Origin: Peptococcaceae bacterium
Lineage (GTDB): Bacteria; Bacillota; Dehalobacteriia; UBA7702
Reading direction: 5' to 3'
Assembly (NCBI GenBank): GCA_019415505.1
Contig: DXZC01000016.1
Span: 3,202 to 23,644 of the forward strand
DNA: 20,443 bases
Shown here: one piece after another, positions 9,701 through 16,038 of the stretch
How the letters are laid out: each line of letters begins with the position of its first letter
How positions within the stretch are numbered: the first letter of the stretch is position 1
Translations under genes and position numbers: made by a program
The notes under the pieces: model-generated
Told to the model about the DNA's origin: nothing
What the model saw: the letters and a program-made list of their open reading frames with translations, nothing else
The model's database searches: none

Positions 9701-10334
9701 CATCAGCTTCGGTTTTTTCCCGGTCCTCCGGGTGGATACAGTTGGCTATTAGCCCTTGAATATCTGCCACAAATTCCGCTTCATTTTCGTAACCCAAATA
9801 ATCCAACATACGGCGGTTGATGAAATAGAAGGGAAAGCCCTCCTCAAGATAGCCGCCCATCATGCCCCCGGAGACTGAATTATTCAGTAGCTCCTGCCGT
9901 TGCCGGGCAATAGTTTTTTGCGCCAGAGCATGGGGGTTATACTCATTGCCGTTATGGCCGCCGGGCGCCGCCAACTGTAGGCTTTGAATCAGCCAGTTGC
10001 CATCAATTCGGGCCAAGGTAAAGAAACCCCGTAAATCCCAAGGGTAATTTGAATTTGTTAAGGTCAGGTTTATTGTCAGGTTACAGAAATTCTCCCCCAG
10101 CATTTGCTGGAGGGTAGTTGTAAGCTGGCAGTTTAAGCTCCCGCTAATCTCCTCAATATACTGGCTGATATATTGAGCCAGAGCGGCTTTGCCTTGGGCG
10201 GATTCTGTGGCGTTAATACCTATAAATGCTACGTCCTCCGCTAGGAGTGACGTAGCTTTCTCTACCTCGCAATTTTTAAACCAACTATGGCAGAATTCAC
10301 GCACTACATCTTGGGGGCTCATCTGACTTTTCAT
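6714..10334 (-). CDS. Hybrid sensor histidine kinase: NTF2-like, PAS modules, two receivers (1206 aa)
   Basis: First gene of the phosphorelay operon. Residues 5-125 match the SnoaL/NTF2-like fold (VVREFCHSWFKNCEVEKATSLLAEDV... GFFTLARIDGNWLI). PAS_3-type modules follow at about 155-265 and 272-388, then two diverged PAS-like modules at about 400-528 and 533-655. HisKA carries His686 in MSHEIRTPMNAI; the HATPase has INILSNAIKF, DTGVGMS and GTGLGLAI. Two receivers follow, with Asp981 (ILIDWKMPEMDG) and Asp1122 (ILMDIRMPLMDG), each with the downstream Thr and Lys (ITAY...SKP; MTAN...AKP). No membrane segment or signal peptide is visible, so it should be cytosolic. The module at 533-655 resembles residues 893-1013 of the other kinase (the DYDYML/DPDYML, MGRVCMVR/LGRVCLAR region), so the two share ancestry. 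A second ATG lies 4 codons downstream at 10322. GGAAAGGA precedes the first ATG at a slightly long distance, so either start is possible. Confidence 0.93.
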   Translation of the reverse strand: MKSQMSPQDVVREFCHSWFKNCEVEKATSLLAEDVAFIGINATESAQGKAALAQYISQYIEEISGSLNCQLTTTLQQMLGENFCNLTINLTLTNSNYPWDLRGFFTLARIDGNWLIQSLQLAAPGGHNGNEYNPHALAQKTIARQRQELLNNSVSGGMMGGYLEEGFPFYFINRRMLDYLGYENEAEFVADIQGLIANCIHPEDREKTEADVAAQLIAGPEYVVEYRMKKKDGSYIWVHDLGHKMQAEDGRPAISSVCIDVTAEKQAQETILNIYNNIPGAVFRCRFDSDFSVIDANDGLFEFLGYSREEFAALGNCMSAVIYPADLAVMAERLNEQLRYGNTIRNENRLICQDGSIKWISIKAQLFQEKDEIPHFYCVFVDITDEKRLQKKAQEQYEQELAYYSELSSTEGSIQGRFNLTLNKMESYVSTSSVADASQVGESYDAVVQRFAGSAVDEEYGKEILKTLDRDKVLADFATGKNSYSFNFLRKSSANGEFWGSTSFRTSQNPTTGHIMFFFYTVDITEKMLQEELLRQIAELDYDIITEINVTQDTHRVISSNKDLKNIIPPSGHFQENIQLVAQEFMDKRAREEYLRKLDYDYMLQELNHGDSYTFVVEMTEDGILRVKRFQVFYINRAMGRVCMVRSDATDVVRQEQKQKAELASALAAAEQANAAKSDFLSRMSHEIRTPMNAIIGMSAIAAQAIGDDEQVAECIAKIGISSRFLLSLINDILDMSRIESGKMLLKNETVATEEFLNGVNSICYTQAAAKNVEYECIADPMLDDYYIVDAMKLQQVLINILSNAIKFTAEGGKVTFSAAQRKKDKNGATLRFIVNDTGVGMSEEFLPQIFKPFSQESTGTTSLYGGTGLGLAISKSIVDMMDGNITVRSIKGVGTEFTIDVKVGITEEEKLRRRQQKQNYNFSHLKTLVVDDDVAVCESAIVTLREMGVTAEWVDSGRKAVNRVETLWGQGKLFDMILIDWKMPEMDGIETARRIRAIVGPEVTIIIITAYDWLSIEHEAKLAGVNLLMSKPMFKSTLVSAFSQALGRKEEEIQKEKERDMDYDFQAKRILLAEDNAINTEVATLLLENKGFQVETAENGLRAMEMFSKTTAGYYSAILMDIRMPLMDGLTAATNIRHLSNDDAKTIPIIAMTANAFDDDIEKSKAAGMNAHLAKPIDPGKLYQTLYDFIFRKEPEDNGGIQKTF
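6750..6756 (-). promoter_or_regulatory. Ribosome binding site fixing the Hpt start
   Basis: AAAGGAG on the minus strand lies 10 nt before the ATG at 6739 and inside the end of the upstream kinase reading frame. It supports the 137-residue Hpt and translational coupling with the kinase. Confidence 0.75.
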
Positions 10335-10797
10335 CCCTTATATCCTTTCCAGAGATAAGCCACACCCCTATATTGTACGTGGTATAGACTTTATCTTTGT
10401 TTAGTTTTTCTTTTTATCTTATGTTGCACAACTGTTAATAACCCAGAATGGGCGCAAATAACTGGCGGCAATTTATCCGCCGGTTTGGGCTGTTAATAAT
10501 TTTTTGCCGCTTCGCTTTTATTGCGCTATATTAACGCCAATATTTTATATTAAATCATAGTATATAAATAGTATATAAAATGATTTTATCATAAACAAAA
10601 TAAATGTGCAATTAAACAGCAATAGTTTGTCGATTTTTTCGTAAAAATAACTTTTAACGCCAATATTCCGCTGTGTTGTTACTTACGCAAGGTTGGGTCT
10701 GGTTTAGGCAATGGGTTAGTGAGTAATTGCCGCTATTTGCTGGTGCTGGCGCAGTTTGTACCGGAGCCTCCTATAGGCCCTGGGCTGTTAAATATAT
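10335..10797. other. AT-rich upstream region of the phosphorelay operon
   Basis: This spacer of about 460 bp has no open frame of note. It holds repeated elements: the 14-mer TTAACGCCAATATT at 10531-10544 and 10654-10667, the 10-mer CTGTTAATAA at 10432-10441 and 10490-10499, a tandem TAGTATATAAA pair near 10569-10590, and a hairpin AACTGGCGG/CCGCCGGTT at 10460-10485. It probably contains the operon promoter and operator sites. Confidence 0.6.
10570..10598 (-). promoter_or_regulatory. Possible promoter of the phosphorelay operon with a dyad in its spacer
   Basis: On the minus strand TTGTTT (10598-10593) is followed after 17 nt by TATACT (10575-10570). The -10 is good and the -35 weak. The spacer contains the dyad ATGATAAAATCAT (10580-10592), which could be an operator. 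Transcription from here would give a leader of about 230 nt. In a region this AT-rich a chance match is possible. Confidence 0.35.
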
Positions 10798-10838
10798 TTT
10801 AGCGCCCCAAAAGTTCCGAGAACTTATGAGACGCTAAA
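10798..10838 (-). terminator. Long hairpin after the ureohydrolase gene
   Basis: Read on the minus strand, TTTAGCG-TCTCA-T-AAGTTC pairs with GAACTT-T-TGGGG-CGCTAAA across a 3-nt loop: 18 pairs with one T-T mismatch, including G-U pairs that exist only in the minus-strand RNA. AAATATATTTAA follows. It begins 16 nt after the stop, so it is most likely the terminator of the ureohydrolase transcript. Confidence 0.7.
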
Positions 10839-10854
10839 CTTTAATGGAATATTT

Positions 10855-11799
10855 TTACTTTTTCTTATAGGCTATGTGCCCTAAAAATTCACAGACCAGG
10901 GCCGCCCCGGTTAAAGCTGTAATGCCGCTGGGGTCGTATTGGGGCGCCACTTCAACTAAGTCATAGCCCACAATATTTAAATCCGCCAGGCCCCGGATAA
11001 TTTCCAGGGTTTGGGCTGTATTAAAGCCGCCCACAACCGGGGTGCCAGTGCCTGGAGCTGAGGCTGGGTCCAAAAAGTCGATATCAAAGGTGAGCCAGGC
11101 TTTTTTGGCGCCAACCCTTTGCTTTATCCGCTGAATTATCTCCTGAGAGGTCATGTTGTGGCATTCTACAGCTTTGAGAACTTCATACCCCAGGCCCGTG
11201 GAGTTTTCCAGGTCCGCGGCGCTGTAGAGATTTTCCCTAATTCCCACCTGTATGGAGTGGGCGGTATCCACCAGCCCTTCCCGGGCAGCGTGGTAAAAGG
11301 GGGTGCCGTGGTTATAGGGTTTACCAAAGTATTCCGGAATCGTATCGTAGTGAGCGTCAAAATGTATCAAGGCCACATCATGGTGAACCTGGGCGCAGGC
11401 CCGCAGCTCCGGCAGGGTAACGCTGTGGTCGCCGCCTAAGGCTATAGGTATCACTCCGCTCTGAAAAAGCGGCAGCATACCCTGGGTTATCAGGTCAAAG
11501 GATTCCTCAATGTAGCCTGGTACGGAGGCTAAGTCGCCATAATCCACCCCGGAGCAATAGTCGAATATGTTGACCTCCAGCTCCGGGTTGTAGGGTTTTG
11601 CCGCCAGGCAGGATATGTCCCGTATGGCCCCAGGGCCCAGACGGGCGCCGGGCCGATAGGAGGCGCAGGTATCAAAGGGTAGGCCGACAATGGCGAAATC
11701 AATATCCTCGGTAGTTTCCACCTGAGGTAAACGCATAAAGGTTTTTACCCCGGAAAAGCGGGGGGATTTAAGGGAATCAACAGGTTTATACTTAATCAT
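10855..11799 (-). CDS. speB: Agmatinase-type ureohydrolase (314 aa)
   Basis: A member of the arginase/agmatinase/formiminoglutamase family. The expected reaction is hydrolysis of agmatine to putrescine and urea in the cytosol by a binuclear manganese centre. All the metal-ligand motifs are present: GGDHS (His125), DAHYD (Asp148, His150, Asp152) and DIDFLDP (Asp239, Asp241). Agmatinase-like context residues are YRPGARLGPGAIR (48-60), NHGTPF (163-168) and PGTGTPVVGG. The length matches SpeB. ATG is preceded by AAAGGAG at 7 nt. No polyamine gene (speA, speD, speE) is adjacent; it lies about 50 nt after the ABC-F gene in the same direction, so read-through from that gene is possible. Other substrates, such as guanidinobutyrate, guanidinopropionate or guanidine itself, cannot be excluded from motifs alone. 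Confidence 0.85.
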   Translation of the reverse strand: MIKYKPVDSLKSPRFSGVKTFMRLPQVETTEDIDFAIVGLPFDTCASYRPGARLGPGAIRDISCLAAKPYNPELEVNIFDYCSGVDYGDLASVPGYIEESFDLITQGMLPLFQSGVIPIALGGDHSVTLPELRACAQVHHDVALIHFDAHYDTIPEYFGKPYNHGTPFYHAAREGLVDTAHSIQVGIRENLYSAADLENSTGLGYEVLKAVECHNMTSQEIIQRIKQRVGAKKAWLTFDIDFLDPASAPGTGTPVVGGFNTAQTLEIIRGLADLNIVGYDLVEVAPQYDPSGITALTGAALVCEFLGHIAYKKK

Positions 11800-11851
11800 A
11801 TTTTACTCCTTTCGCGCGACGCTTGTTTAGCTTTAGCTGTGCTACTCTCTT

Positions 11852-13333
11852 TTAACTTAAACTGATAATTTCCGTGGCAATATTTTCCGTAAAAGCCCGG
11901 TCATGTTCCACAAAAATCATCGTAAGGTTGTTGGCCTTAATCATTTCTTCAACTTGCAGGCGGGAAATCACGTCTATGTAGTTTAAGGGCTCATCCCAAA
12001 TATATAAGTGGCAGGGTTGGCACAGGGCCGCGGCCAGCAGTACCTTTTTTTTCTGCCCAGCGCTTAAATCCCCTAAGTCCTTGTGGAATTGACCACGGGA
12101 AAAATCCAACTTGCGCAACAGGGTCTTAAACACTGTTTCATCTAAGCCCTGTTGGGAGATGTAGGCTCGCAAATCGCCCCGGAGGAAAGAGGTGTCCTGG
12201 GGCACATAGGATATATTCAGCTTGCTTCCCCGCCAGACGCGGCCTTGATAGGGAATCTCCTGACCCATGATGGCTTTGAGTATGCTGGACTTGCCGCTGC
12301 CATTTGGCCCCAATAAGGCCAAACGCTGGCCTTGCTCTAATTGGAAGCTGACCTGGGGGCTGACCGGCCCCTGGCCATAGTCTATTGTCAAGTCTGTTAC
12401 TTCAAGCACCAATTTACTGTGGTAGTTTAGGGTCTTTACTGCCAGGGTTTCGGATTTTTCTAAATTTTTCAGTAAACTGCTTTTTTCCGCCACCGCCCGC
12501 TGGCGGCGTTCCTCGTTAGCCTTGGCTCGGGCCATCATTTTGGCCGCCTTAGCGCCAATATAGCCCTTATCCGGCTTAATGCCCGCTACCTTATGCCCCT
12601 TTTTGCTGGCCTCAACCTGGTGGGACCATTGAGCGTTGCGCTGGGCGGCGGCTGTAAGATTGGTAATCTCCCGGCTTAGTCTTTGGTTGGCGGTTATTTC
12701 CAAGTGGTCTTGCCTGGCCTTATTAACGCTCCAGGTGGTAAAATTACCTTTTTGCACCTGGATATCAGCTTTATTAATCGCCATAATATGGTCGATACAT
12801 TTATCTAAAAAGGCTCGGTCATGGGAGACGAGAATAAAGCCCTGTTTTTTGTTGAGGTAGTGGGCTACTGCTTCCCGGCCCTCTCTATCCAGGTGATTGG
12901 TTGGTTCGTCTATGAGCAAAAAGCGGTTGGGTTTTAAAAATAAAATAGCCAGCAGCACCTTGGTTTGTTCCCCCTTGCTGAGGCTGGCAAAGGAGCGGTG
13001 GAGGATGTTCTCCGGTAAATGCAAGAGGCCAAGCTCCCTTTTTAACTGCCAAGGTTGTATTGCCGGGTCTAGAGCCTCGGCTATTTCCTGGGGGGTCAGG
13101 GCCTGGTCCGGCGGGGTAAAGGGAAAATATTCAAAGTCCACGCTGGCGTCTATGGCGCCGCTATAGGGCAGTTCGCCCAGAAGCAGCCGGAAAAAGGTGG
13201 TTTTACCCCGGCCATTTCTGCCGGTCAGCCCCAGTTTCCAGCGGGTGTCCACCTGAAAAGAGACATTTTCAAAGATATTATCATAGCTGCCGGGGTAGGC
13301 AAAGGTTAAATTTGTAACGTTAATTTGTGACAT
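11852..13333 (-). CDS. ABC-F ribosomal protection-type ATPase, Lsa/Vga-like (493 aa)
   Basis: A soluble tandem-ATPase protein without membrane segments. ABC1 has Walker A GRNGRGKT (38-45), signature LSKGEQ (118-123) and Walker B FLLIDEPTNHLD (138-149). ABC2 has Walker A GPNGSGKS (342-349), signature LSAGQ (423-427) and Walker B LYIWDEPLNYID (443-454). The basic interdomain linker (about 190-310, including WSHQVEASKKG and GYIGAKAAKMMARAK) and the variant ABC2 motif WDEPLNYID are typical of the Lsa/Vga/Vml-type resistance branch and not of housekeeping Uup or EttA. Family members displace lincosamides, pleuromutilins and streptogramin A from the ribosome. Resistance is therefore predicted, but its spectrum cannot be read here. 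AGGAGG sits 5 nt before the ATG. The long attenuator-like leader upstream supports antibiotic-induced expression. Confidence 0.88.
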   Translation of the reverse strand: MSQINVTNLTFAYPGSYDNIFENVSFQVDTRWKLGLTGRNGRGKTTFFRLLLGELPYSGAIDASVDFEYFPFTPPDQALTPQEIAEALDPAIQPWQLKRELGLLHLPENILHRSFASLSKGEQTKVLLAILFLKPNRFLLIDEPTNHLDREGREAVAHYLNKKQGFILVSHDRAFLDKCIDHIMAINKADIQVQKGNFTTWSVNKARQDHLEITANQRLSREITNLTAAAQRNAQWSHQVEASKKGHKVAGIKPDKGYIGAKAAKMMARAKANEERRQRAVAEKSSLLKNLEKSETLAVKTLNYHSKLVLEVTDLTIDYGQGPVSPQVSFQLEQGQRLALLGPNGSGKSSILKAIMGQEIPYQGRVWRGSKLNISYVPQDTSFLRGDLRAYISQQGLDETVFKTLLRKLDFSRGQFHKDLGDLSAGQKKKVLLAAALCQPCHLYIWDEPLNYIDVISRLQVEEMIKANNLTMIFVEHDRAFTENIATEIISLS

Positions 13334-13340
13334 GGGCGCC

Positions 13341-13381
13341 TCCTAAAATTAAATAAGCGGCAGGAAAGTTACTCCTGTCGC
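13341..13381 (-). terminator. Attenuator hairpin before the ABC-F ribosome binding site
   Basis: On the minus strand GCG-A-CAGGAG-TAAC-TTTCCTG-C-CGC folds back on itself (13381-13357), followed by the U-rich TTATTTAATTTT running into the AGGAGG of the ABC-F gene. It would end transcription before the coding region. Its loop and 3' arm (TAACTTTCCTGC) can instead pair with an upstream leader segment. Confidence 0.6.
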
Positions 13382-13524
13382 AAAGAGGCCCTGGGGTTGA
13401 GGCAATATTGCCCCTTAATTAAAGCAATATCGCGGTTTTAAGATTAGGAGGATTATCGCTTTTGCTTTTTAAAACTGGGAAAAGCTTAAATCCTCAATAC
13501 TTAATCTTTAGGGCGTTGGATCAT

Positions 13525-13610
13525 AACTTTCTTGCCTGAGCACAGTAAACCGGGCAGCCTCTGGCCGCCTTTAAAATACCTGTTCTCCTTTAAGTTTCAG
13601 CAAGAAAGTT
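13525..13610 (-). promoter_or_regulatory. Leader pairing segments 1 and 2 of the ABC-F attenuator
   Basis: Segment 1 (13610-13600, AACTTTCTTGC, inside the leader ORF) and segment 2 (13535-13525, GCAAGAAAGTT) are perfect complements. Segment 2 extended to GCAAGAAAGTTA also matches segment 3 (13371-13360, TAACTTTCCTGC) at 11 of 12 positions, and segment 3 is the loop and 3' arm of the terminator. The two pairings are mutually exclusive. Confidence 0.65.
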
Positions 13611-13617
13611 TGCGCAT
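13597..13617 (-). CDS. Leader peptide MRKLSC of the ABC-F gene
   Basis: A 6-codon ORF, ATG-CGC-AAA-CTT-TCT-TGC-TGA, is preceded by GAGGGG (13630-13625) at 7 nt and lies just after the likely transcription start. Codons 3-6 lie in segment AACTTTCTTGC (13610-13600), which is perfectly complementary over 11 nt to the downstream leader segment GCAAGAAAGTT (13535-13525). A ribosome stalled here would mask the first segment. A second small ORF, MIQRPKD (13501-13524), starts directly after the second segment. Its ribosome binding site (AAGAAAG) is weak and would be hidden by that pairing. Short drug-sensing leader ORFs are known for several ABC-F resistance genes. Confidence 0.6.
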   Translation of the reverse strand: MRKLSC

Positions 13618-13645
13618 CTTTTCACCCCTCTACAGTTTTGCTTTT

Positions 13646-13674
13646 ATGGTATTATATAAAGTTTAATTTGTCAA
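13646..13674 (-). promoter_or_regulatory. Promoter of the ABC-F transcript
   Basis: On the minus strand a perfect TTGACA (13674-13669) is followed after 17 nt by TACCAT (13651-13646). A perfect TATAAT also lies at 13656-13651, but only 12 nt from the -35. The start site would fall near 13634-13640, just upstream of the leader ORF, giving a leader of about 300 nt. Confidence 0.6.
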
Positions 13675-13714
13675 GCCCCGCCGCCTGATCGTGCATAAAA
13701 AGGGTGGGGGTGTA

Positions 13715-13746
13715 TAAAAAGGGCGCGGGTTTTGGCCCGCGCCCTT
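13715..13746 (-). terminator. Strong intrinsic terminator after the split-barrel gene
   Basis: A perfect 11-bp GC-rich stem, AAGGGCGCGGG with CCCGCGCCCTT, around a 6-nt loop (13719-13746) is followed on the minus strand by TTTTTATAC. It begins 5 nt after the stop at 13752 and insulates the ABC-F promoter downstream. Confidence 0.9.
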
Positions 13747-13751
13747 GGCGG

Positions 13752-14144
13752 TTAAAATTTAATTACCCGCGGTTCAGAGGTAAATGAGGAAAAGGTGGCT
13801 ACCGCGTCTTTAAGGTAAAATACCTGGGTATTATCGTCTGTAGCGGAGTACATGGCTTGTAAATCCGGGTATTTATCCAACATATCCTGGCGCGGCTCCA
13901 CCCGGTCATCCTCTACTGCCAGGGCTTGAATCCGCAGCCACTCCCCGCCTAACATGGCGCAAAGCTCTACCTTGGGGTTAGCTAGTATCTGGTGGGAAAC
14001 AGGCTTTATTTTGCCGGTTTGCAAATAAAGCTTGCCCTCAAAAATATTTATGGTCCCGAAGGGGCGTACTCGGGGCTGATCCCCCTCTACAGTGGCTAAA
14101 TAGTAAGTTTCCGCTTTTTTTAGAAAATCAAAGACTTCTTCCAT
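13752..14144 (-). CDS. Pyridoxamine 5'-phosphate oxidase-like FMN-binding protein (130 aa)
   Basis: A small split-barrel flavin-binding protein. The N-terminal pattern (EEVFDFLKKAETYYLATVEGDQPRVRPFGTI) and the following GKLYLQTGKIKPVSHQILANPKVELCAM match the short pyridoxamine-phosphate-oxidase-like family of Bacillota. Members bind FMN or F420 and act as small oxidoreductases of mostly unknown substrate; a true PdxH is much longer. The start is set at 14144 because GAGGGAGG lies 7 nt upstream; the longer frame from 14186 has no such site and adds 14 atypical residues. It has its own promoter and a strong terminator, so it is probably monocistronic. Confidence 0.85.
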   Translation of the reverse strand: MEEVFDFLKKAETYYLATVEGDQPRVRPFGTINIFEGKLYLQTGKIKPVSHQILANPKVELCAMLGGEWLRIQALAVEDDRVEPRQDMLDKYPDLQAMYSATDDNTQVFYLKDAVATFSSFTSEPRVIKF

Positions 14145-14150
14145 GGTTTT

Positions 14151-14159
14151 ACCTCCCTC
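14151..14159 (-). promoter_or_regulatory. Ribosome binding site fixing the split-barrel gene start
   Basis: GAGGGAGGT on the minus strand lies about 7 nt before the ATG at 14144 and decides for the 130-residue product. Confidence 0.75.
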
Positions 14160-14201
14160 TTGATCTTTCCGTACAATCAACGCCAATTATTAACTAATTT
14201 A

Positions 14202-14229
14202 ATTATAGCACTTATAGAGGGAAAAACAA
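14202..14229 (-). promoter_or_regulatory. Promoter of the split-barrel gene
   Basis: On the minus strand TTGTTT (14229-14224) is followed after 16 nt by a perfect TATAAT (14207-14202). The start site would give a leader of about 50 nt. Confidence 0.55.
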
Positions 14230-14241
14230 GTAGGCGAGAGG

Positions 14242-14259
14242 TTAAAAAGCTTTAAGCTT
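14242..14259 (-). terminator. Weak hairpin at the stop of the ABC exporter
   Basis: On the minus strand AAGCT-TAA-AGCTT is followed by TTTAAC. The loop is the stop codon itself. The stem is short and AT-rich, so termination would be inefficient. Confidence 0.3.
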
Positions 14260-15961
14260 CCTGAGTCGTAGCGGCGTTAGGCGCCCCTTCATAAAATTCC
14301 CGGAATTTGCCGTCTGTGGCGAGGAGTTGGTTTAAGCTGCCTTTGGCCGCTATTTTGCCCTCCTCCATATAGATTATTTCATCATATTGGCCCAAAAGGG
14401 CTGGGTCCAGGTTATGAGTAATTGTCAGTAAGGTGAGATATTCCTGGGATAAAAGGTTGTTTTCTATTTCCGCCGCGGTTTGCCGGTCAATGGAGGAGGT
14501 GCCCTCATCCAAAATCATAATGGGGGTTTGGCGAATCAAGGCTCTGGCCACGGCAACGCGCTGGCGCTGGCCGCCGGAAAGGTTGGCGCCGTTTTCTCCC
14601 ACCGGAGTTTCTAACCCTTGCTCCTGCTGGGCTAAGAATAGGTTGACGCCGCTGGTGGCCAAGGCTTGTTCCCAGGCAGCGGGGTCAAACTCCTGTTCTA
14701 GGCCGATGTTATGCGCAATGGTGTTGTCAAACATATAGATATTTTGGTGGATTACAGCCATGAGCCTGGTTACGGACTGGCTTTTTAAGTCCGTTAGTTC
14801 TTGGCCGTCAATGGTAATGGAGCCGCCGTAGCGACCGGAATAGCCGGTGAGCATCTTTATTAAGGTTGATTTACCGCAGCCGCTCTTGCCTAAGATGGCA
14901 TATTTTTTACCCTTTTGGAAAGTTTGGTTGACTCCTAACAGAACAGGTTTTTCCTGGTTGTAGCTGTAGGTTAAATTCTCTACGGCAATGCTGTGATTAA
15001 AGGTTGGTTCTAATTCCCCGGTAAACTCCTGATCCTGATAGGCGCTGAACTCGTTGAGCCGGGCCGCTACCGGGGCTATGCCCTTGATTTTGGGCAACAT
15101 TTGCAGTAGCAGCATAATGGGGGTTATAAAGGTTCCACCCAGCTGCACCAAGGCTACCAGGGTGCCCACGGTTATGCTCTGGCGCAGAACCAAGTAGGCG
15201 CTGACAAATATAACTACCACCATAATGAAGGTGGAAAGGGTTTCCGAGAGGCCCTCGTTGATAGCCAACATTTTATCGGCCCGAAATTTAACATCCGCTG
15301 CTTGTTTATTTTCCGCGGCAAAGACTTTTCTGGTGTGGGGTAAGATACCAAAACCTCGAATAATTTCATAGCCGCTGAGAAAATCCTTGGTTTTTGCTGT
15401 AAAAGTCGACATCTGTTGGGAAACCTTTTCCTGCCGTTTGGCCAGGGCTTTGCCTAAAAGGGCGGGAATGAGGAACATTAGAGCCATACCCACCAGAAGG
15501 CAGGCGGTTACCAAGGGGCTAAGGTAGAAAAGTACCACCAAGGGGGCCAGGAACATTATGCTCAGCTCCACCACTGCCAGGAGGGGAAGAATATAGTTTT
15601 CCTCAATCATTTTAATGTCATTGGTGAGGGAGGAAAGGTAATCCGCGGTGTTGACGCTGTAAAAATCCCCGGGGGTGCGGAGGAGTATGCCGTTAAATAC
15701 GTCCCGCCGCAGCAGCTTGGTAATATTGCGCAGTAAAACCTTGCCTAAAAGGGCGCTGCCGTAGCTTAACAGGCAAAGCGCCACCATGTATATGGCGGTG
15801 AAGAGCAGCACTTGGGTAAAAGCCTCAAGGTCGCCGTGCATGGCAATATCGATAATCTTCTGGAGAATTATGGAGATAAAGACCGAGGCCACTGAAGTTA
15901 AAGCCCCTAAGATTAGTGTAAGTACGAGAAGCAGCTTGTTCTGTTTAAGATAGCGAAACAT
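14252..15961 (-). CDS. ABC exporter, fused membrane and ATPase domains (569 aa)
   Basis: A half-size type IV ABC transporter expected to work as a homodimer in the cytoplasmic membrane. Residues 1-300 hold about six hydrophobic helices (around 10-35, 50-75, 125-148, 150-170, 240-260 and 265-290). The ATPase has Walker A GKSGCGKS (358-365), Q-loop Gln406, signature LSGGQ (461-465), Walker B IMILDE (481-486) with catalytic Glu486, D-loop SSID and switch His516. All catalytic residues are intact. The family includes multidrug, peptide and lipid exporters, and the substrate cannot be read from sequence. Its promoter carries the same 18-bp inverted repeat found at the upstream ArsR-type regulator, so it is probably the target of that regulator. 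No partner half-transporter is adjacent. Confidence 0.9.
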   Translation of the reverse strand: MFRYLKQNKLLLVLTLILGALTSVASVFISIILQKIIDIAMHGDLEAFTQVLLFTAIYMVALCLLSYGSALLGKVLLRNITKLLRRDVFNGILLRTPGDFYSVNTADYLSSLTNDIKMIEENYILPLLAVVELSIMFLAPLVVLFYLSPLVTACLLVGMALMFLIPALLGKALAKRQEKVSQQMSTFTAKTKDFLSGYEIIRGFGILPHTRKVFAAENKQAADVKFRADKMLAINEGLSETLSTFIMVVVIFVSAYLVLRQSITVGTLVALVQLGGTFITPIMLLLQMLPKIKGIAPVAARLNEFSAYQDQEFTGELEPTFNHSIAVENLTYSYNQEKPVLLGVNQTFQKGKKYAILGKSGCGKSTLIKMLTGYSGRYGGSITIDGQELTDLKSQSVTRLMAVIHQNIYMFDNTIAHNIGLEQEFDPAAWEQALATSGVNLFLAQQEQGLETPVGENGANLSGGQRQRVAVARALIRQTPIMILDEGTSSIDRQTAAEIENNLLSQEYLTLLTITHNLDPALLGQYDEIIYMEEGKIAAKGSLNQLLATDGKFREFYEGAPNAATTQEA

Positions 15962-16005
15962 GGTATCCCCCTGTTTTGTTTATGTCTAATTTATTCTATG
16001 AATAT

Positions 16006-16034
16006 AAAATAACATAGTATGTCATGTATGTCAA
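16006..16034 (-). promoter_or_regulatory. Promoter of the ABC exporter
   Basis: On the minus strand a perfect TTGACA (16034-16029) is followed after 17 nt by TATTTT (16011-16006). The predicted start gives a leader of about 40 nt. A further dyad, ATAGTAT-N13-ATACTAT (16014-16040), encloses the -35. Confidence 0.6.
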
Positions 16035-16038
16035 TACT

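Noticed and set aside
10460..10485. Hairpin AACTGGCGG/CCGCCGGTT as a plus-strand terminator
   Set aside because: There is no plus-strand gene upstream of it, and the T-run is 14 nt away. Kept only as part of the control region.
13651..13674. TTGACA with the perfect TATAAT at 12 nt as the ABC-F promoter
   Set aside because: A 12-nt spacer is too short for a housekeeping sigma factor. TACCAT at 17 nt fits better, though the real -10 needs mapping.
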